DNA of 64,000 nucleotides, taken from 3-1-20CM-4-69-9 sp963833655 (GTDB taxonomy: Bacteria; Actinomycetota; Thermoleophilia; Gaiellales; Gaiellaceae). Made by a program: the position numbers and the translations under genes. The stretch spans positions 620,001-684,000 of the forward strand of contig CAWHYL010000005.1 in NCBI GenBank assembly GCA_963833655.1, given 5' to 3'. The notes beneath the pieces are model-generated. The model saw only the letters and a list, made by a program, of their open reading frames with translations, was not told the origin of the DNA and made no database searches. Shown here one piece after another: positions 1-8,614 of this stretch (the first letter of the stretch is position 1; each line of letters starts with the position of its first letter).

Positions 1-1
1 T

Positions 2-457
2 GCCGATCCGCTCGATCCCGGCGTGCCCGTCCCCGCGGAGGCGCGGGAGCTCGTGCCGCTGCTCGGGCTCGAGCTGCGCGGCGCGAAGCTCTACCGGCCC
101 GGCGCGCAGGCGACGCTCGGACCCCGCGAAGCGGAAGCGGCCGAGCTCGAGGCGCAGCTCGGCGCCGAGCCGGTCAAGGTCGCGGACGCGAAGCTCGCGC
201 GCTTCCTGGAGGAGCACGGCCGGCTCGTCCGCGTCGGCGACGGCTACGCGATCTCGCCGGCCGCGTACGCGCACGCACGCAGCGTGCTCGTACAGGAGCT
301 CGAGGCCGCGGGCACCATCGCGCTCGCGCGCTTCCGCGACCTGCTCGCGACCTCGCGCAAGACCGCACAGCTGTTACTCGAGCGCTTCGACGCCGACGGC
401 GTGACGCGGCGCGTGGGCGACGAGCGGGTGCTCAGGCGCGCGGCGGCGCCGCGCTGA
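2..457 (+). CDS. selB: Selenocysteine-specific elongation factor SelB, C-terminal fragment
   Basis: The window opens inside this gene; the frame is open from base 2 and ends at TGA 455-457. The visible 151 residues are the tandem winged-helix part of SelB that binds the SECIS hairpin of selenoprotein mRNAs. The last winged helix is the best marker, with LARFRDLLATSRKTAQLLLE followed by FDADGVTRRVGDERVLRR, a pattern typical of SelB C-termini. The GTPase domains lie off the window. A tRNA-Sec gene at 33.2 kb supports a working selenocysteine system. The 3' end overlaps the convergent nitrilase gene by 26 bases. Confidence 0.88.
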   Translation, partial: ADPLDPGVPVPAEARELVPLLGLELRGAKLYRPGAQATLGPREAEAAELEAQLGAEPVKVADAKLARFLEEHGRLVRVGDGYAISPAAYAHARSVLVQELEAAGTIALARFRDLLATSRKTAQLLLERFDADGVTRRVGDERVLRRAAAPR

Positions 458-1334
458 ACCGGAACACGTCCGGCCGGTGGTAGTGGCCGGCGGGATCGAA
501 GCGCTGGCGGGCCTCGTAGAGCCGCTGCGGATCGAGCTCGGCATAGAGCACGCCTTCTTCGTCCCAGAGCGGTCCGGCGAGATAACTGCCGTCCGGCCCG
601 AGGATGGCCGAGCCGCCGCGCCCGACGAGCTCGTCTCCGTCGGCGAGCGGGACGTCGTCGGGATAACTTGATGCGCGCGCGAACACGCACGAGCTCAGCA
701 CGAACGCGCGCGACTCGCGCGCGATGTGCCGGATCGAGTCGTGCCACGACTCGCTGTCGTCCGCGGTCGGGGCGAGGTACACCTCGACGCCGGTCTCGTA
801 CAGCGCGAAGCGGGCAAGCGGCATCAGGTTTTCCCAGCAGATCAGGCCGCCGACCTTGCCGGCGTCCGTCTGGATCGTCTCGAGCCCGGTGCCGTCGCCG
901 AGTCCCCACACGAGCCGCTCGTGGTTCGTCGGCATCAGCTTGCGGTGCCGCAGCGCGAGCACACCGGCGGGTGAGTAGATCAGCAGCGAGTTGTAGATCG
1001 TCCCGCGTTCGAGCTCGTTGGCGCCGACCGCGAGCCACAACCCGCGGGCCCGCGCGATCTCGCCGAGCCGGTCGGAGTCCGGCCCGGGCAGCTCCAGCGA
1101 TTCGCGCGCGAGCCGTCCGTACAGCGACTGCGCGTTGCCGCCGTCCCAGCCCGCGAGATGGCGAGCCCACCGGCTCGACGGGTAGACGGGGATGAACGTC
1201 TCCGGGAAGAGCGCGAGCCGCGCGCCGTTCGCGGCGATTTCCGCCGCGAGGGCGTCGATCTTGTCGATCGTCGCGGCGCGATCGAAGTAGACGGACTCAG
1301 CCTGGACGCACGCGACCTTGACCGCCGACTCCAT
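432..1334 (-). CDS. Carbon-nitrogen hydrolase, nitrilase family
   Basis: A 300-residue cytosolic enzyme of the nitrilase superfamily, which hydrolyses nitriles, cyanide or amides through a Cys thiol. The catalytic triad can be read directly: Glu45 in FPETF, Lys132 in RHRKLMPT and Cys166 in GGLICWEN. The WEN after the cysteine and the length of about 300 fit true nitrilases better than amidases or beta-ureidopropionases; the substrate cannot be told. The ATG start at 1334 lies 9 bases after the epimerase stop, so it is probably the last gene of the hyuA-hyuB-MOSC-epimerase-nitrilase operon, hinting at use of nitrogen-containing organics. Confidence 0.87.
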   Translation of the reverse strand: MESAVKVACVQAESVYFDRAATIDKIDALAAEIAANGARLALFPETFIPVYPSSRWARHLAGWDGGNAQSLYGRLARESLELPGPDSDRLGEIARARGLWLAVGANELERGTIYNSLLIYSPAGVLALRHRKLMPTNHERLVWGLGDGTGLETIQTDAGKVGGLICWENLMPLARFALYETGVEVYLAPTADDSESWHDSIRHIARESRAFVLSSCVFARASSYPDDVPLADGDELVGRGGSAILGPDGSYLAGPLWDEEGVLYAELDPQRLYEARQRFDPAGHYHRPDVFRFSAAPPRA

Positions 1335-1343
1335 GCTCGGAGT

Positions 1344-2324
1344 CTAGGCCGCGAGCGAGCGCACGAGCTCGTCCTCGGCGTCGTAGTCGAAGCTGAGGTA
1401 CTGCGCGCCGCGCGGCAGCACCTCGCGCCAGTCGCGGTCCCGCGTCGCGTCGACGAGCCACTCGACCTGCGGCCCGATCGCGTCGGCCCAGCTCGTTGCG
1501 GGCCGGTAGCCGAGCTCCCCCTCTGCCTTCGTCATGTCGACGAGAAACGGCTTCGGCACCGACCAGGGGGTGCTGCCGAGCTCGGACGCGCCGGTGAGGA
1601 GGATCTCGGTGAAGTCGCCGATGCGGCGTGCGATCTCCTGGACCGTCGGCGGGTCTCGGTCGCCGCAGTTGAAAGCGCCGGTGCGCGGGCGTGCTGCGAT
1701 CACGCGCACCAGCTCCCCGACGTTGGCAGCAGCCGTGGTGTGGAAGTGGCCGCTGCCGCGGTTCGACAGCAGGACGAACGGACGGCGATCGAGCATTCGC
1801 TTGACGAAGTGCCACTCGCGCGCCATCCGGTCGCCCGGGCCGTAGATCGCGCACGGCCTGACGACCGCGGCCGGCGTGCGCGCGTTCTCGAGCAGGCGGC
1901 GCTCGATCTGCACCTTCTTCGTCGAGTACGTCGCGTCACCCGGCTCCACCGTCCGCTGCGTCTCCGGAATCGGGACCGGGAGCGCCGGAAAGTCTTCGAC
2001 GCCGGTTGCCTCGTCGAGCGTGCGACCGGCGTCGTCCGCGTAGACCGAGGCGCTCGAGATTGCGACGACGGCGCCGACGTCGCGCGCGAGCAGCTGCTCC
2101 GCGTGCTCGGGCGTGAACGGGATCACGTCCACCAGCACGTCGAACCCGTCGGCGACGGCAAGCGCCCCGGGCTCGTCACGGTCGAGCGTCACCAGCGCAA
2201 ACTCACTCTTCGTCGTGCTGCGTGAGCCGACCGTGACCTCCCACCCGTCGTCCCGGAGCGCGCGCGCAATTGCGCCCCCGACGTTGCCCGTGCCGCCGAG
2301 GACGAAGGCGCTGCGCGCGATCAG
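1344..2324 (-). CDS. NAD-dependent epimerase/dehydratase family protein
   Basis: About 326 residues, an extended short-chain dehydrogenase-like enzyme. The N-terminal Rossmann motif VLGGTGNVGGAIARAL binds the dinucleotide, and a YSTKKVQIER segment carries the YxxxK catalytic pair. The substrate is probably a nucleotide sugar or similar, but cannot be named. The frame stays open far upstream, but that part has only low-complexity Arg-rich translation and overlaps the MOSC gene, so I place the start near the Rossmann strand. The only candidate there is CTG 2324-2322, overlapping the MOSC stop as CTGA, or ATC next to it; no Shine-Dalgarno is obvious. The start is therefore uncertain by a few codons. 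Confidence 0.8.
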   Translation of the reverse strand: MIARSAFVLGGTGNVGGAIARALRDDGWEVTVGSRSTTKSEFALVTLDRDEPGALAVADGFDVLVDVIPFTPEHAEQLLARDVGAVVAISSASVYADDAGRTLDEATGVEDFPALPVPIPETQRTVEPGDATYSTKKVQIERRLLENARTPAAVVRPCAIYGPGDRMAREWHFVKRMLDRRPFVLLSNRGSGHFHTTAAANVGELVRVIAARPRTGAFNCGDRDPPTVQEIARRIGDFTEILLTGASELGSTPWSVPKPFLVDMTKAEGELGYRPATSWADAIGPQVEWLVDATRDRDWREVLPRGAQYLSFDYDAEDELVRSLAA

Positions 2325-2770
2325 TCGACGGCGACGACAGCGTCGCCGATGCCGATCTCGCCGTCGCTGAGGATGTCGGCGTTGAGCCCGCCGCGATGCA
2401 CGAGCCCTTTGATGATCCCCGGCTTCGTCATCGCCTGCAGCGTCGTGCACGGCTCGCACAGCTCGACGCCTCGGCACTCGACCCCGCCGATGCGGAAGGT
2501 CTTGCCGACGAGCGCGTTCACGTCGACGTCCCTGGTGACGAGGTTGCGCCGCGATTCGCGCGGCTCGATCGAGATCCCGTGCTCCCGCTCCAGCGCCTCC
2601 ACCGCCTCGGCTGCGATGAGCGTCAGCGCGACACCCGGCGGCGCGTCGCCGTCGAAGAAATAGCGGTTGCCCTCGAGCCCGCGTCCGGCGAGCGCGCGCA
2701 CCGAGCCGACCGGCTCGGGGAGCAGGCCCTTCTTCGGCGAGATGAAGATTCCCTCGACGCGGCCGGCCAT
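2321..2770 (-). CDS. MOSC domain protein
   Basis: A 149-residue stand-alone MOSC domain, the sulfur-carrier fold found at the C-terminus of molybdenum cofactor sulfurase. The family hallmark is a conserved Cys near the C-terminus, seen here in ELCEPCTTLQAMTKPG, with the RNLVTRDVDVNALVG block before it. Many such proteins help detoxify N-hydroxylated compounds or transfer sulfur to Moco. The start at ATG 2770 (MAGRVEGIFIS) is chosen because the upstream extension is Arg-rich and would run into hyuB; it leaves 10 bases between the genes. It is likely co-transcribed with hyuB. Confidence 0.85.
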   Translation of the reverse strand: MAGRVEGIFISPKKGLLPEPVGSVRALAGRGLEGNRYFFDGDAPPGVALTLIAAEAVEALEREHGISIEPRESRRNLVTRDVDVNALVGKTFRIGGVECRGVELCEPCTTLQAMTKPGIIKGLVHRGGLNADILSDGEIGIGDAVVAVD

Positions 2771-2780
2771 CACGTCAAGC

Positions 2781-4238
2781 CTAACGTCCCCACCCGCCGC
2801 CACCCGGCGTCTCGATCGTGACGATGTCGCCTGCAACGAGATTCCGCGTCAGCTTCGCGGGCGCCGGCTCGCCGTTGACGTGGTTGCGCCCCGGCGCTCC
2901 CGGAGCGCCGCCGTGCTCGCCGCTCGGCGCGGTGGCGCGACGCTCGCTGATGATCGAGAGCCGGCAGTCGTCGAGCACGCGCAGCTCGCGGACGACGCCG
3001 TCGCCGCCGCGATGCATTCCGTCGCCGCCCGAGCCGAGGCGGAGCCCGTAGCGCTCGACACGGAGCGGGTATTGCAGCTCGAGCGCCTCGACCGGCGTCG
3101 AGAGCGTGTTCGACATGGCGACGTGGACGCCGCTGGGGCCGTTTGCGAGCGGGCATGCCCCCTGGCCGCCGCCGATCGTCTCGTAGTAGGTGAAGCGATC
3201 GTTTCCGAGCGTGACGTTGTTCATCGTCCCCTGCCCCTGCGCGGGCACGGGCACGGCGCGGCCGAACGCACGCATGACGACGTCGACGATGCGCGAGGAG
3301 GTCTCGACGTTCCCGGCGGCGACCGCAGCCGGCGGCCTCGCATTGACGAGGCAACCGGGCGGAGCCGTCACGGTGACCGGGGCGAACGCGCCGCCCGAAG
3401 CGGGCACGTCGGGGTCGACGAGGACGCGCACGACGTAGAAGCAGGCGGACTTCGCGACCGACAGGGGGCAGTTGAGGTTGCCGTCGTGCTGCGGCGACGT
3501 GCCGCTGAAGTCGACGGCCACTTCGTCGCCGGCGATGGTGACGGCGGCGTGCAGCTCGAGCGACCCCTCCAGCGGCTCCATCACGTCCCCGGCCTCGTAC
3601 CGTCCGTCCGGCAGCCGCGCGATGCCGGCGCGCATCGCCCGTTCGGAGTAGGCGTAGAGCTCGTCCATCGCGGCGATCACCGTTTCCCGGGCGCGCTTCG
3701 CGCACAGCTCGGCGACGCGTTGCTCGGCGAGGCGGTGCGCGGCGAGCTGCGCGCGGAGGTCGCCGCGACGTTCGTCCGGATTCCGCATCCGCGTGACGAT
3801 GTCATCGTCGTAGAGCGACGGCGGGATGACCACGCCCTCCTCGTCGAGCGCGCGCGAGTCGGCAGGCATCGAGCCGGGCTCGCGGCCGCCGACATCGGCG
3901 TGATGCGCACGCGTCACGGCGAACCCGACCTCCGTGCGGGAGACGAGCGTGATGTCCGGCAGATGCGTGCCGCCGGTGTACGGGTCGTTGAGCATCCAGA
4001 CCTGCCCCGGCTGGGGGTCGTGCGCCATGACGGCCGCGACGGCGTCCGGCATCGCACCGAGATGGACGGGAATGTGCTCCGCCTGGGCGATCATCCGCCC
4101 GCGCGCGTCGAAGAGTGCCGTCGAGCAGTCGCGGCGCTCCTTGATGTTCGCGGAGAACGCCGACCGCACGAGGACGGCGCCCATCTCCTCCGCGATCGCG
4201 CGCAGCAGGCTGCCGAGGATTTGGAGCTCGATCGTCAC
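2781..4238 (-). CDS. hyuB: Hydantoinase B / 5-oxoprolinase beta-type subunit
   Basis: 485 residues of the HyuB family, which pairs with HyuA for ATP-dependent opening of hydantoin or 5-oxoproline rings. The N-terminus is characteristic: AIAEEMGAVLVRSAFSANIK, then a segment on RRDCSTALFDARGRMIAQAEHIPVHLGAMP. The C-terminal TPGGGGWG motif is present just before the stop. It is at the short end for the family (usually 500-580). The start overlaps the hyuA stop by 4 bases (ATGA), a sign of translational coupling. The exact substrate (hydantoin, N-methylhydantoin, oxoproline or acetophenone-like) cannot be told. Confidence 0.9.
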   Translation of the reverse strand: MTIELQILGSLLRAIAEEMGAVLVRSAFSANIKERRDCSTALFDARGRMIAQAEHIPVHLGAMPDAVAAVMAHDPQPGQVWMLNDPYTGGTHLPDITLVSRTEVGFAVTRAHHADVGGREPGSMPADSRALDEEGVVIPPSLYDDDIVTRMRNPDERRGDLRAQLAAHRLAEQRVAELCAKRARETVIAAMDELYAYSERAMRAGIARLPDGRYEAGDVMEPLEGSLELHAAVTIAGDEVAVDFSGTSPQHDGNLNCPLSVAKSACFYVVRVLVDPDVPASGGAFAPVTVTAPPGCLVNARPPAAVAAGNVETSSRIVDVVMRAFGRAVPVPAQGQGTMNNVTLGNDRFTYYETIGGGQGACPLANGPSGVHVAMSNTLSTPVEALELQYPLRVERYGLRLGSGGDGMHRGGDGVVRELRVLDDCRLSIISERRATAPSGEHGGAPGAPGRNHVNGEPAPAKLTRNLVAGDIVTIETPGGGGWGR

Positions 4239-5971
4239 GATCGGGTCAGCCGCAGCATGCGACCATCCCTAACCCCCACCCACCCGGGGGGAACCCAGCA
4301 GGTCGCGCCCGGGAGCTCGACGACGCTCGGCCCGGCCACGTCGCAGCGCTCGCCGGGCGGGAGCTCGAGCCGCGGGCCGCGGCGGATCTCGGCCGTCCGG
4401 ACTGCGACGAGCTCGAGCTCGCGTTCCGGCTCGGCGAAGCCGTACAGCTCCGCGTGCGCGCGGTGAAACGCCTCGCCGAGCTCGTCCTGCAACGGCAGGG
4501 TCAGCTCGAACGACTGGCCGGCGTAGCGCAGATCCGCTTCGCCCTCCCGCGGGAGCTCGCCGGCCTCGTCGAGCGGGACGAGGTACGAGCGCACGCTGTC
4601 GCGCCGCTCGTCGGCGGCGACCAGCCCGAGCGCCGACAGCACGCCTGCGACCTCCGGTACCAGCACCGTCCGCATCCCGAGCTCCTCTGCGAGCTCGCAC
4701 GCGTGCAGCGCGCCGGCTCCACCGAACGCAACGAGCGCGAACCGGGCGGGATCGTGCCCCCGTTCGACGGACACGACCCGCAAGGCGCGCAGCATCTCGG
4801 CGTTGACGACGTCGACGACGTCGGCGGGATCGATACCGTCGAGCGCGCGCTCCGCCGCCGCCGGGTCGAGCTCGACGCCGCCCGCGAGCCGCTCGGGCAG
4901 CCGCCCGAGCAGCAGGTTGGCGTCGGTCACGGTCGGCTGCGTCCCGCCGCGCCCGTAACAGGCCGGGCCCGGGCTCGCACCGGCGCTGTGCGGCCCGACG
5001 CGGAGCGCACCGCCTGCGTCGCGCCAGACGATCGAGCCGCCGCCGGCGCCGACGGTGTGCAGGTCGACCGTCGGCAGCCGGATCGGCAACCCGCTGACGA
5101 CGCGTTCACTCGCACGCTCGGCGCGCCCGCCGGAGATGAGGCAGACGTCGGTCGACGTGCCGCCCATGTCGAAGGCGATGGCGTCGTCGACCCCCGCGAG
5201 CGCAGCGACACGGCTCGCGCCGACGACGCCTGCCGCCGGGCCGGAGACGAGGACCGTCGCCGGGTGAGCAGCCGCCTCGGCAGGTGTGGCGACGCCGCCG
5301 GACGAGCGCATCACGAGCGGCTCGGGCATCCCGGCGTCGGTGCACGCGGCCGACAGCGCTTCGAGGTAGCGCGAGACGACCGGCCCGAGGTAGGCGTCGG
5401 CGGCCGTCGTCGATGCGCGCTCGTATTCGCGGAACTCGGGCGCCACCTCGTGCGAGGCGACGACACGCGCGTGCGGCAGGCGGCGCCGCAGCTCCTCCGC
5501 GACAGCTCGCTCGTGCGTGGCGTCACGGTAGGCGTGCAGCAGACAGACGGCGACGGCGTCCGCGTCGACCTCGGGCAGCGAGGAGAGGTCGATCGGCTCG
5601 AGCTCCGCGTCGAAGCCCATCCGTCCCTGCACGCCGTGGCAGCGGTCGAGCGGGACGAGCGGCTCGGGCCAATCGGCGCACGGGCGGTAGAGCTCGGCGC
5701 GCGTCTGCCGCCGCAGGTGCAAGAGGTGCTCGAAGCCCGCGTTCGTGACGAAGGCGGTGCGCGCGCCTTTGCGCTCGAGCAGCGCATTCGTCGCGACGGT
5801 CGTCCCGTGCGCGAACCGCTCGACGCTCGCGGCGCCGGCCGCACGTGCCGCCGCGAGCACGGACTCCTCCTGCCGCGTCGCCGTCAGCACCTTCGCCGTC
5901 GAGACGCACCCGTCCTCGAGCAGGACGGCGTCGGTGAACGTCCCGCCGACATCGACGCCGAGGATCGCCAT
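4235..5971 (-). CDS. hyuA: Hydantoinase A / 5-oxoprolinase alpha-type subunit
   Basis: 578 residues, the ATP-binding partner of HyuB. Actin-fold phosphate motifs are clear: GVDVGGTFTDAVLLEDG at residues 5-21, HGTTVATNALLERKGA at 55-70, and FDMGGTSTDVCLISGG at 267-282. The protein is about 70-100 residues shorter than most HyuA proteins, with the loss at the C-terminal end, although the frame is intact. The ATG start lies only 18 bases from the divergent HAD gene, so the promoter of this operon must overlap that gene or be very compact. It is the first gene of the five-gene minus-strand operon. Confidence 0.9.
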   Translation of the reverse strand: MAILGVDVGGTFTDAVLLEDGCVSTAKVLTATRQEESVLAAARAAGAASVERFAHGTTVATNALLERKGARTAFVTNAGFEHLLHLRRQTRAELYRPCADWPEPLVPLDRCHGVQGRMGFDAELEPIDLSSLPEVDADAVAVCLLHAYRDATHERAVAEELRRRLPHARVVASHEVAPEFREYERASTTAADAYLGPVVSRYLEALSAACTDAGMPEPLVMRSSGGVATPAEAAAHPATVLVSGPAAGVVGASRVAALAGVDDAIAFDMGGTSTDVCLISGGRAERASERVVSGLPIRLPTVDLHTVGAGGGSIVWRDAGGALRVGPHSAGASPGPACYGRGGTQPTVTDANLLLGRLPERLAGGVELDPAAAERALDGIDPADVVDVVNAEMLRALRVVSVERGHDPARFALVAFGGAGALHACELAEELGMRTVLVPEVAGVLSALGLVAADERRDSVRSYLVPLDEAGELPREGEADLRYAGQSFELTLPLQDELGEAFHRAHAELYGFAEPERELELVAVRTAEIRRGPRLELPPGERCDVAGPSVVELPGATCWVPPGWVGVRDGRMLRLTRS

Positions 5972-5989
5972 TCAGGAAGACTCTGACAC

Positions 5990-6655
5990 GTGGCAATCCG
6001 CGGGCTGCTGTTCGACTTCGACGGTCTCCTGATCGACACGGAGACGCCGTCGCGGCGTGCGTACGAGGAGCTGTACCGCGACCACGGGCACGAGCTCCCA
6101 CTCGACAAGTGGGCGACGCTCGTCGGGACCATCGGCGCCGAATGGGATCCGAACACGCACCTCGAGCAGCTCGTCGGAGAGCCGCTCGATCAGGTCGCGC
6201 TCGCCGAGCGGCGGCGCGCACGCGAGTTCGAGCTCTGCGACTTCGAGGACCTCCGTCCCGGCATCGCCGAGTATCTGGATGGGGCGGGGCGGCACGGCTT
6301 GAAGACGGCGATCGTCTCGAGCAGTACCACCGACTGGATCGACCGGCACCTGCGCCGGCTCGAGCGCCACCACGGCTGGGACGCGATCGTCGCCGCGAAC
6401 GGCGACGTCGAGCGCGCGAAGCCGAACCCCGACCTGTACGACGAGGCGCTCTCGCTCCTGGGCCTGCAGCCGTCGGAGGCGATCGCGTTCGAAGACTCCG
6501 TGAACGGCATCCGCGCCGCGAAGGGCGCGGGCGTCTTCGTCGTCGCAGTCCCGAACCCGATCACCGAGACGTTCGCGCTCGACGAAGCCGACGTCCAGCT
6601 CGGCTCGCTCGAGGAGCTTTCGCTCGATGAGCTGCTCGCCCGCGTGCGAGGCTGA
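5990..6655 (+). CDS. HAD-superfamily hydrolase, beta-phosphoglucomutase-like
   Basis: 221 residues, starting at GTG. HAD motif I is FDFDGLLIDTE (nucleophile and acid/base Asp), motif II SSSTTDW, and the motif III/IV region has AKPNPDLYDEAL followed by FEDSVNGIRAAKGAG. The helical cap after motif I fits subfamily I phosphatases/phosphomutases such as beta-phosphoglucomutase or phosphoglycolate phosphatase; the substrate is unknown. It is likely co-transcribed with the cyclase gene 6 bases downstream. A broken C-terminal copy of a close relative lies at 18578-18709, and part of the cyclase gene is also found as a fragment at 24.5 kb. Confidence 0.88.
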   Translation: MAIRGLLFDFDGLLIDTETPSRRAYEELYRDHGHELPLDKWATLVGTIGAEWDPNTHLEQLVGEPLDQVALAERRRAREFELCDFEDLRPGIAEYLDGAGRHGLKTAIVSSSTTDWIDRHLRRLERHHGWDAIVAANGDVERAKPNPDLYDEALSLLGLQPSEAIAFEDSVNGIRAAKGAGVFVVAVPNPITETFALDEADVQLGSLEELSLDELLARVRG

Positions 6656-6661
6656 CGCACC

Positions 6662-7996
6662 GTGGAGGTCCCCGACGTTCAGTACGCGCGGAGCGGCGAC
6701 GTCGCGGTCGCGTACCAGGTGCTCGGCGACGGGCCGCTCGACATCGTCTGGTTCCGCGGGATGGCCGGCGATCTCCTGTCGACGTGGGATCAGCCGCTGC
6801 TCTACCGGCACGGCGTCGACTTGAGCGCCTATGCGCGCGTGCTGATGCTCGACAAGCGCGGCACCGGATTGTCGGACCGTGTGCGCGAGGCGCCGACCCT
6901 CGAGACGCGGATGGACGACGTGCGCGCAGTCCTCGACGCAACGGCGTCGGAGCGCGCAGTGCTGTGGACCGCGCACGAAGGCTCGCGAACCGCGCTCCTG
7001 TTCGCGGCGACATATCCCGAGCGAACGGCCGGCCTCGTCCTGCTCGAGCCGTCGGTCCGCGGAACCGGCACCGCGGACTATCCGTGGGCGCCGAGCGAGG
7101 ACGAGTGGCGCACGCGCCTCGCATCCGTGCGAACGGGCTGGGGCCGACGCGAGTACTTCGGCGAGCTGCTGCGCGAGTGGGCACCTGATGTCGCCGAAGA
7201 CGATGCGTTCAGGAGCTGGTTCGTCGCGCACATGCGGCGCAGCCTGAGCCCCGGTGCGGCGCTTGCCTTCTTCCGCACGATGAAGGACGCCGACGTGAGC
7301 GACATCCTCCCGTCGGTCGGCGTGCCGACGCTGATCCTCTGTAAGCCCGGGCAACGGGCCGAAGCCGACTACGTCGCCGAGCGCGTCGCAGTGAGCGAGG
7401 TCGTCGAGCTACCGCAGCTCCGCGGCTATTTCACGTGGGTCGACGACGACGTGCACGAGCAGGCGATGCGCGAGACGGAGCGGTTCCTCCCGCACATCGG
7501 CACGCCGAAGCAGCCGGACCGGATCCTCGCGACGGTGCTCTTCACCGACATCGTCGGCTCGACGGAGCGGGCGGCCGAGCTCGGCGACGCCGCGTGGCGG
7601 GCGCTGCTCGAGCAGCATCACGCCGTCGTCCGCCGGCGGCTGGGTGAGTTCGGCGGCGTCGAGGTCGACACGGCCGGCGACGGGTTCTTCGCCGCGTTCG
7701 ACGGCCCGCGGCGAGCGATCGAGTGTGCGCGCACGCTGACGCTCGACGTGCGCTCGCTGGGGCTCGAGATCCGCGCCGGCCTTCACACCGGCGAGTGCGA
7801 GCTCATGGGAACGAAGCCGACGGGCATCGCGGTCCCGATCGGCTCGCGCGTCGCGGCACAAGCACGCGCGGGCGAAGTCCTCGTCTCCAGCACGGTCAAG
7901 GATCTGGTCGCCGGCTCGCAGATTCCGTTCGAGGACCGCGGCGTGCACGACCTCAAAGGCGTCGGTGAGTGGCGTCTGTTCGCGGTCGGCGAATAA
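6662..7996 (+). CDS. Alpha/beta-hydrolase-like sensor fused to class III adenylate/guanylate cyclase
   Basis: 444 residues. Residues 1-270 have an alpha/beta-hydrolase fold; residues 285-444 are a class III nucleotide cyclase catalytic domain with both metal-binding aspartates, Asp296 in FTDIVGSTERA and Asp340 in DTAGDGFFAAF, and the dimer-interface block GIAVPIGSRVAAQARAGEVL. The hydrolase part looks catalytically dead: the nucleophile elbow that should be GxSxG reads TAHEG, with His105 in place of Ser, and the usual catalytic His region reads LRGYFTWVDD. I infer a ligand-sensing role controlling cAMP or cGMP output. It starts at GTG, 6 bases after the HAD gene. Confidence 0.9.
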   Translation: MEVPDVQYARSGDVAVAYQVLGDGPLDIVWFRGMAGDLLSTWDQPLLYRHGVDLSAYARVLMLDKRGTGLSDRVREAPTLETRMDDVRAVLDATASERAVLWTAHEGSRTALLFAATYPERTAGLVLLEPSVRGTGTADYPWAPSEDEWRTRLASVRTGWGRREYFGELLREWAPDVAEDDAFRSWFVAHMRRSLSPGAALAFFRTMKDADVSDILPSVGVPTLILCKPGQRAEADYVAERVAVSEVVELPQLRGYFTWVDDDVHEQAMRETERFLPHIGTPKQPDRILATVLFTDIVGSTERAAELGDAAWRALLEQHHAVVRRRLGEFGGVEVDTAGDGFFAAFDGPRRAIECARTLTLDVRSLGLEIRAGLHTGECELMGTKPTGIAVPIGSRVAAQARAGEVLVSSTVKDLVAGSQIPFEDRGVHDLKGVGEWRLFAVGE

Positions 7997-8125
7997 GCGA
8001 CGCGCGCAACGAACTAGCAGCCGCGGCCCGTGGTTGCTACGGTTGTTGACGATCAGAGCGAGTTCGGTTTGCGTCTTTGGACGCGTTCCTCACCCGTTCG
8101 CGACGTGTGAGGGAGGTGTTTTTTC

Positions 8126-8332
8126 ATGGCAAACGGAACCGTCAAGTGGTTCAACGACAGCAAGGGTTACGGCTTCATCACTCCCGATGAAGGCTCGAAG
8201 GACTTGTTCGTGCACCACAGCAACATCGCCGGCGACGGCTACAAGTCGCTCGCCGAGGGCGCGCGCGTCTCGTACGAGGAGCGCGAGGGCGCAAAGGGGC
8301 CCGAGGCAGCCAACGTGGCTCCGGTCGCGTAG
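8126..8332 (+). CDS. cspA: Cold-shock protein, CspA family
   Basis: 68 residues forming one OB-fold cold-shock domain, a single-stranded nucleic acid binding chaperone. RNP1 is KGYGFI and RNP2 is DLFVHH, and the protein opens with ANGTVKWFND as in most CspA proteins. A strong Shine-Dalgarno, GAGGGAGGTG, lies 8 bases before the ATG. The 129-base leader after the cyclase gene is long enough to hold a promoter and a structured 5' UTR as in other csp genes, but I could not define a promoter with confidence. It is followed by a GC-rich hairpin and then an IF-1-like gene. Confidence 0.95.
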   Translation: MANGTVKWFNDSKGYGFITPDEGSKDLFVHHSNIAGDGYKSLAEGARVSYEEREGAKGPEAANVAPVA

Positions 8333-8344
8333 GGAATGCAGGTC

Positions 8345-8368
8345 GGCCGCGGCCCTGGCGCCGCGGCC
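8345..8368 (+). terminator. GC-rich hairpin between cspA and the IF-1-like gene
   Basis: A perfect 8-bp inverted repeat, GGCCGCGG at 8345-8352 and CCGCGGCC at 8361-8368, with an 8-base loop. It starts 12 bases after the cspA stop and has no T-tract. It could be a terminator, an attenuator that sets the cspA to infA ratio, or an RNA-stability element. Confidence 0.45.
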
Positions 8369-8392
8369 ACATCTCCACAGATGGGGAGGGCA

Positions 8393-8614
8393 ATGGGCGA
8401 GACAGAAGAGAAGGTCGAGTTCGAGGGCGAGGTCATGGAAGCCCTGCGCGGCCGGATGTTCCGGATTCAGCTCGACAACGGCCACGAGGCTCTCGGCTAC
8501 CTCGGCGGCAGGATGAAGCGGTATCGCATTCGCCTGATGCTGGGTGACCGCGTCCGGATCGAGCTGTCGCCCTACGACTTGAAACGCGGCCGCATCGTTT
8601 ATCGCCTTGGCTAG
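8393..8614 (+). CDS. infA: Translation initiation factor IF-1-like protein
   Basis: 73 residues with the IF-1 S1/OB-fold: VEFEGEVMEALRGRMFRIQL, then GHEALGYLGGRMKRYRIRLM and a closing GDRVRIELSPYDLKRGRIVY. The last block is the classic IF-1 C-terminal signature. IF-1 blocks the ribosomal A site during initiation and also has RNA chaperone activity. The ATG is preceded by GGGGAGGG. The usual infA location is the ribosomal protein operon near rpmJ, so this copy beside cspA may be a second, stress-related paralogue; that is an inference because the rest of the genome is not visible. Confidence 0.88.
   Translation: MGETEEKVEFEGEVMEALRGRMFRIQLDNGHEALGYLGGRMKRYRIRLMLGDRVRIELSPYDLKRGRIVYRLG

Noticed and set aside
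7997..8125. Promoter and cold-shock leader upstream of cspA
   Set aside because: Several TTG-like hexamers exist (for example around 8040-8056), but no -35/-10 pair with good spacing could be chosen.
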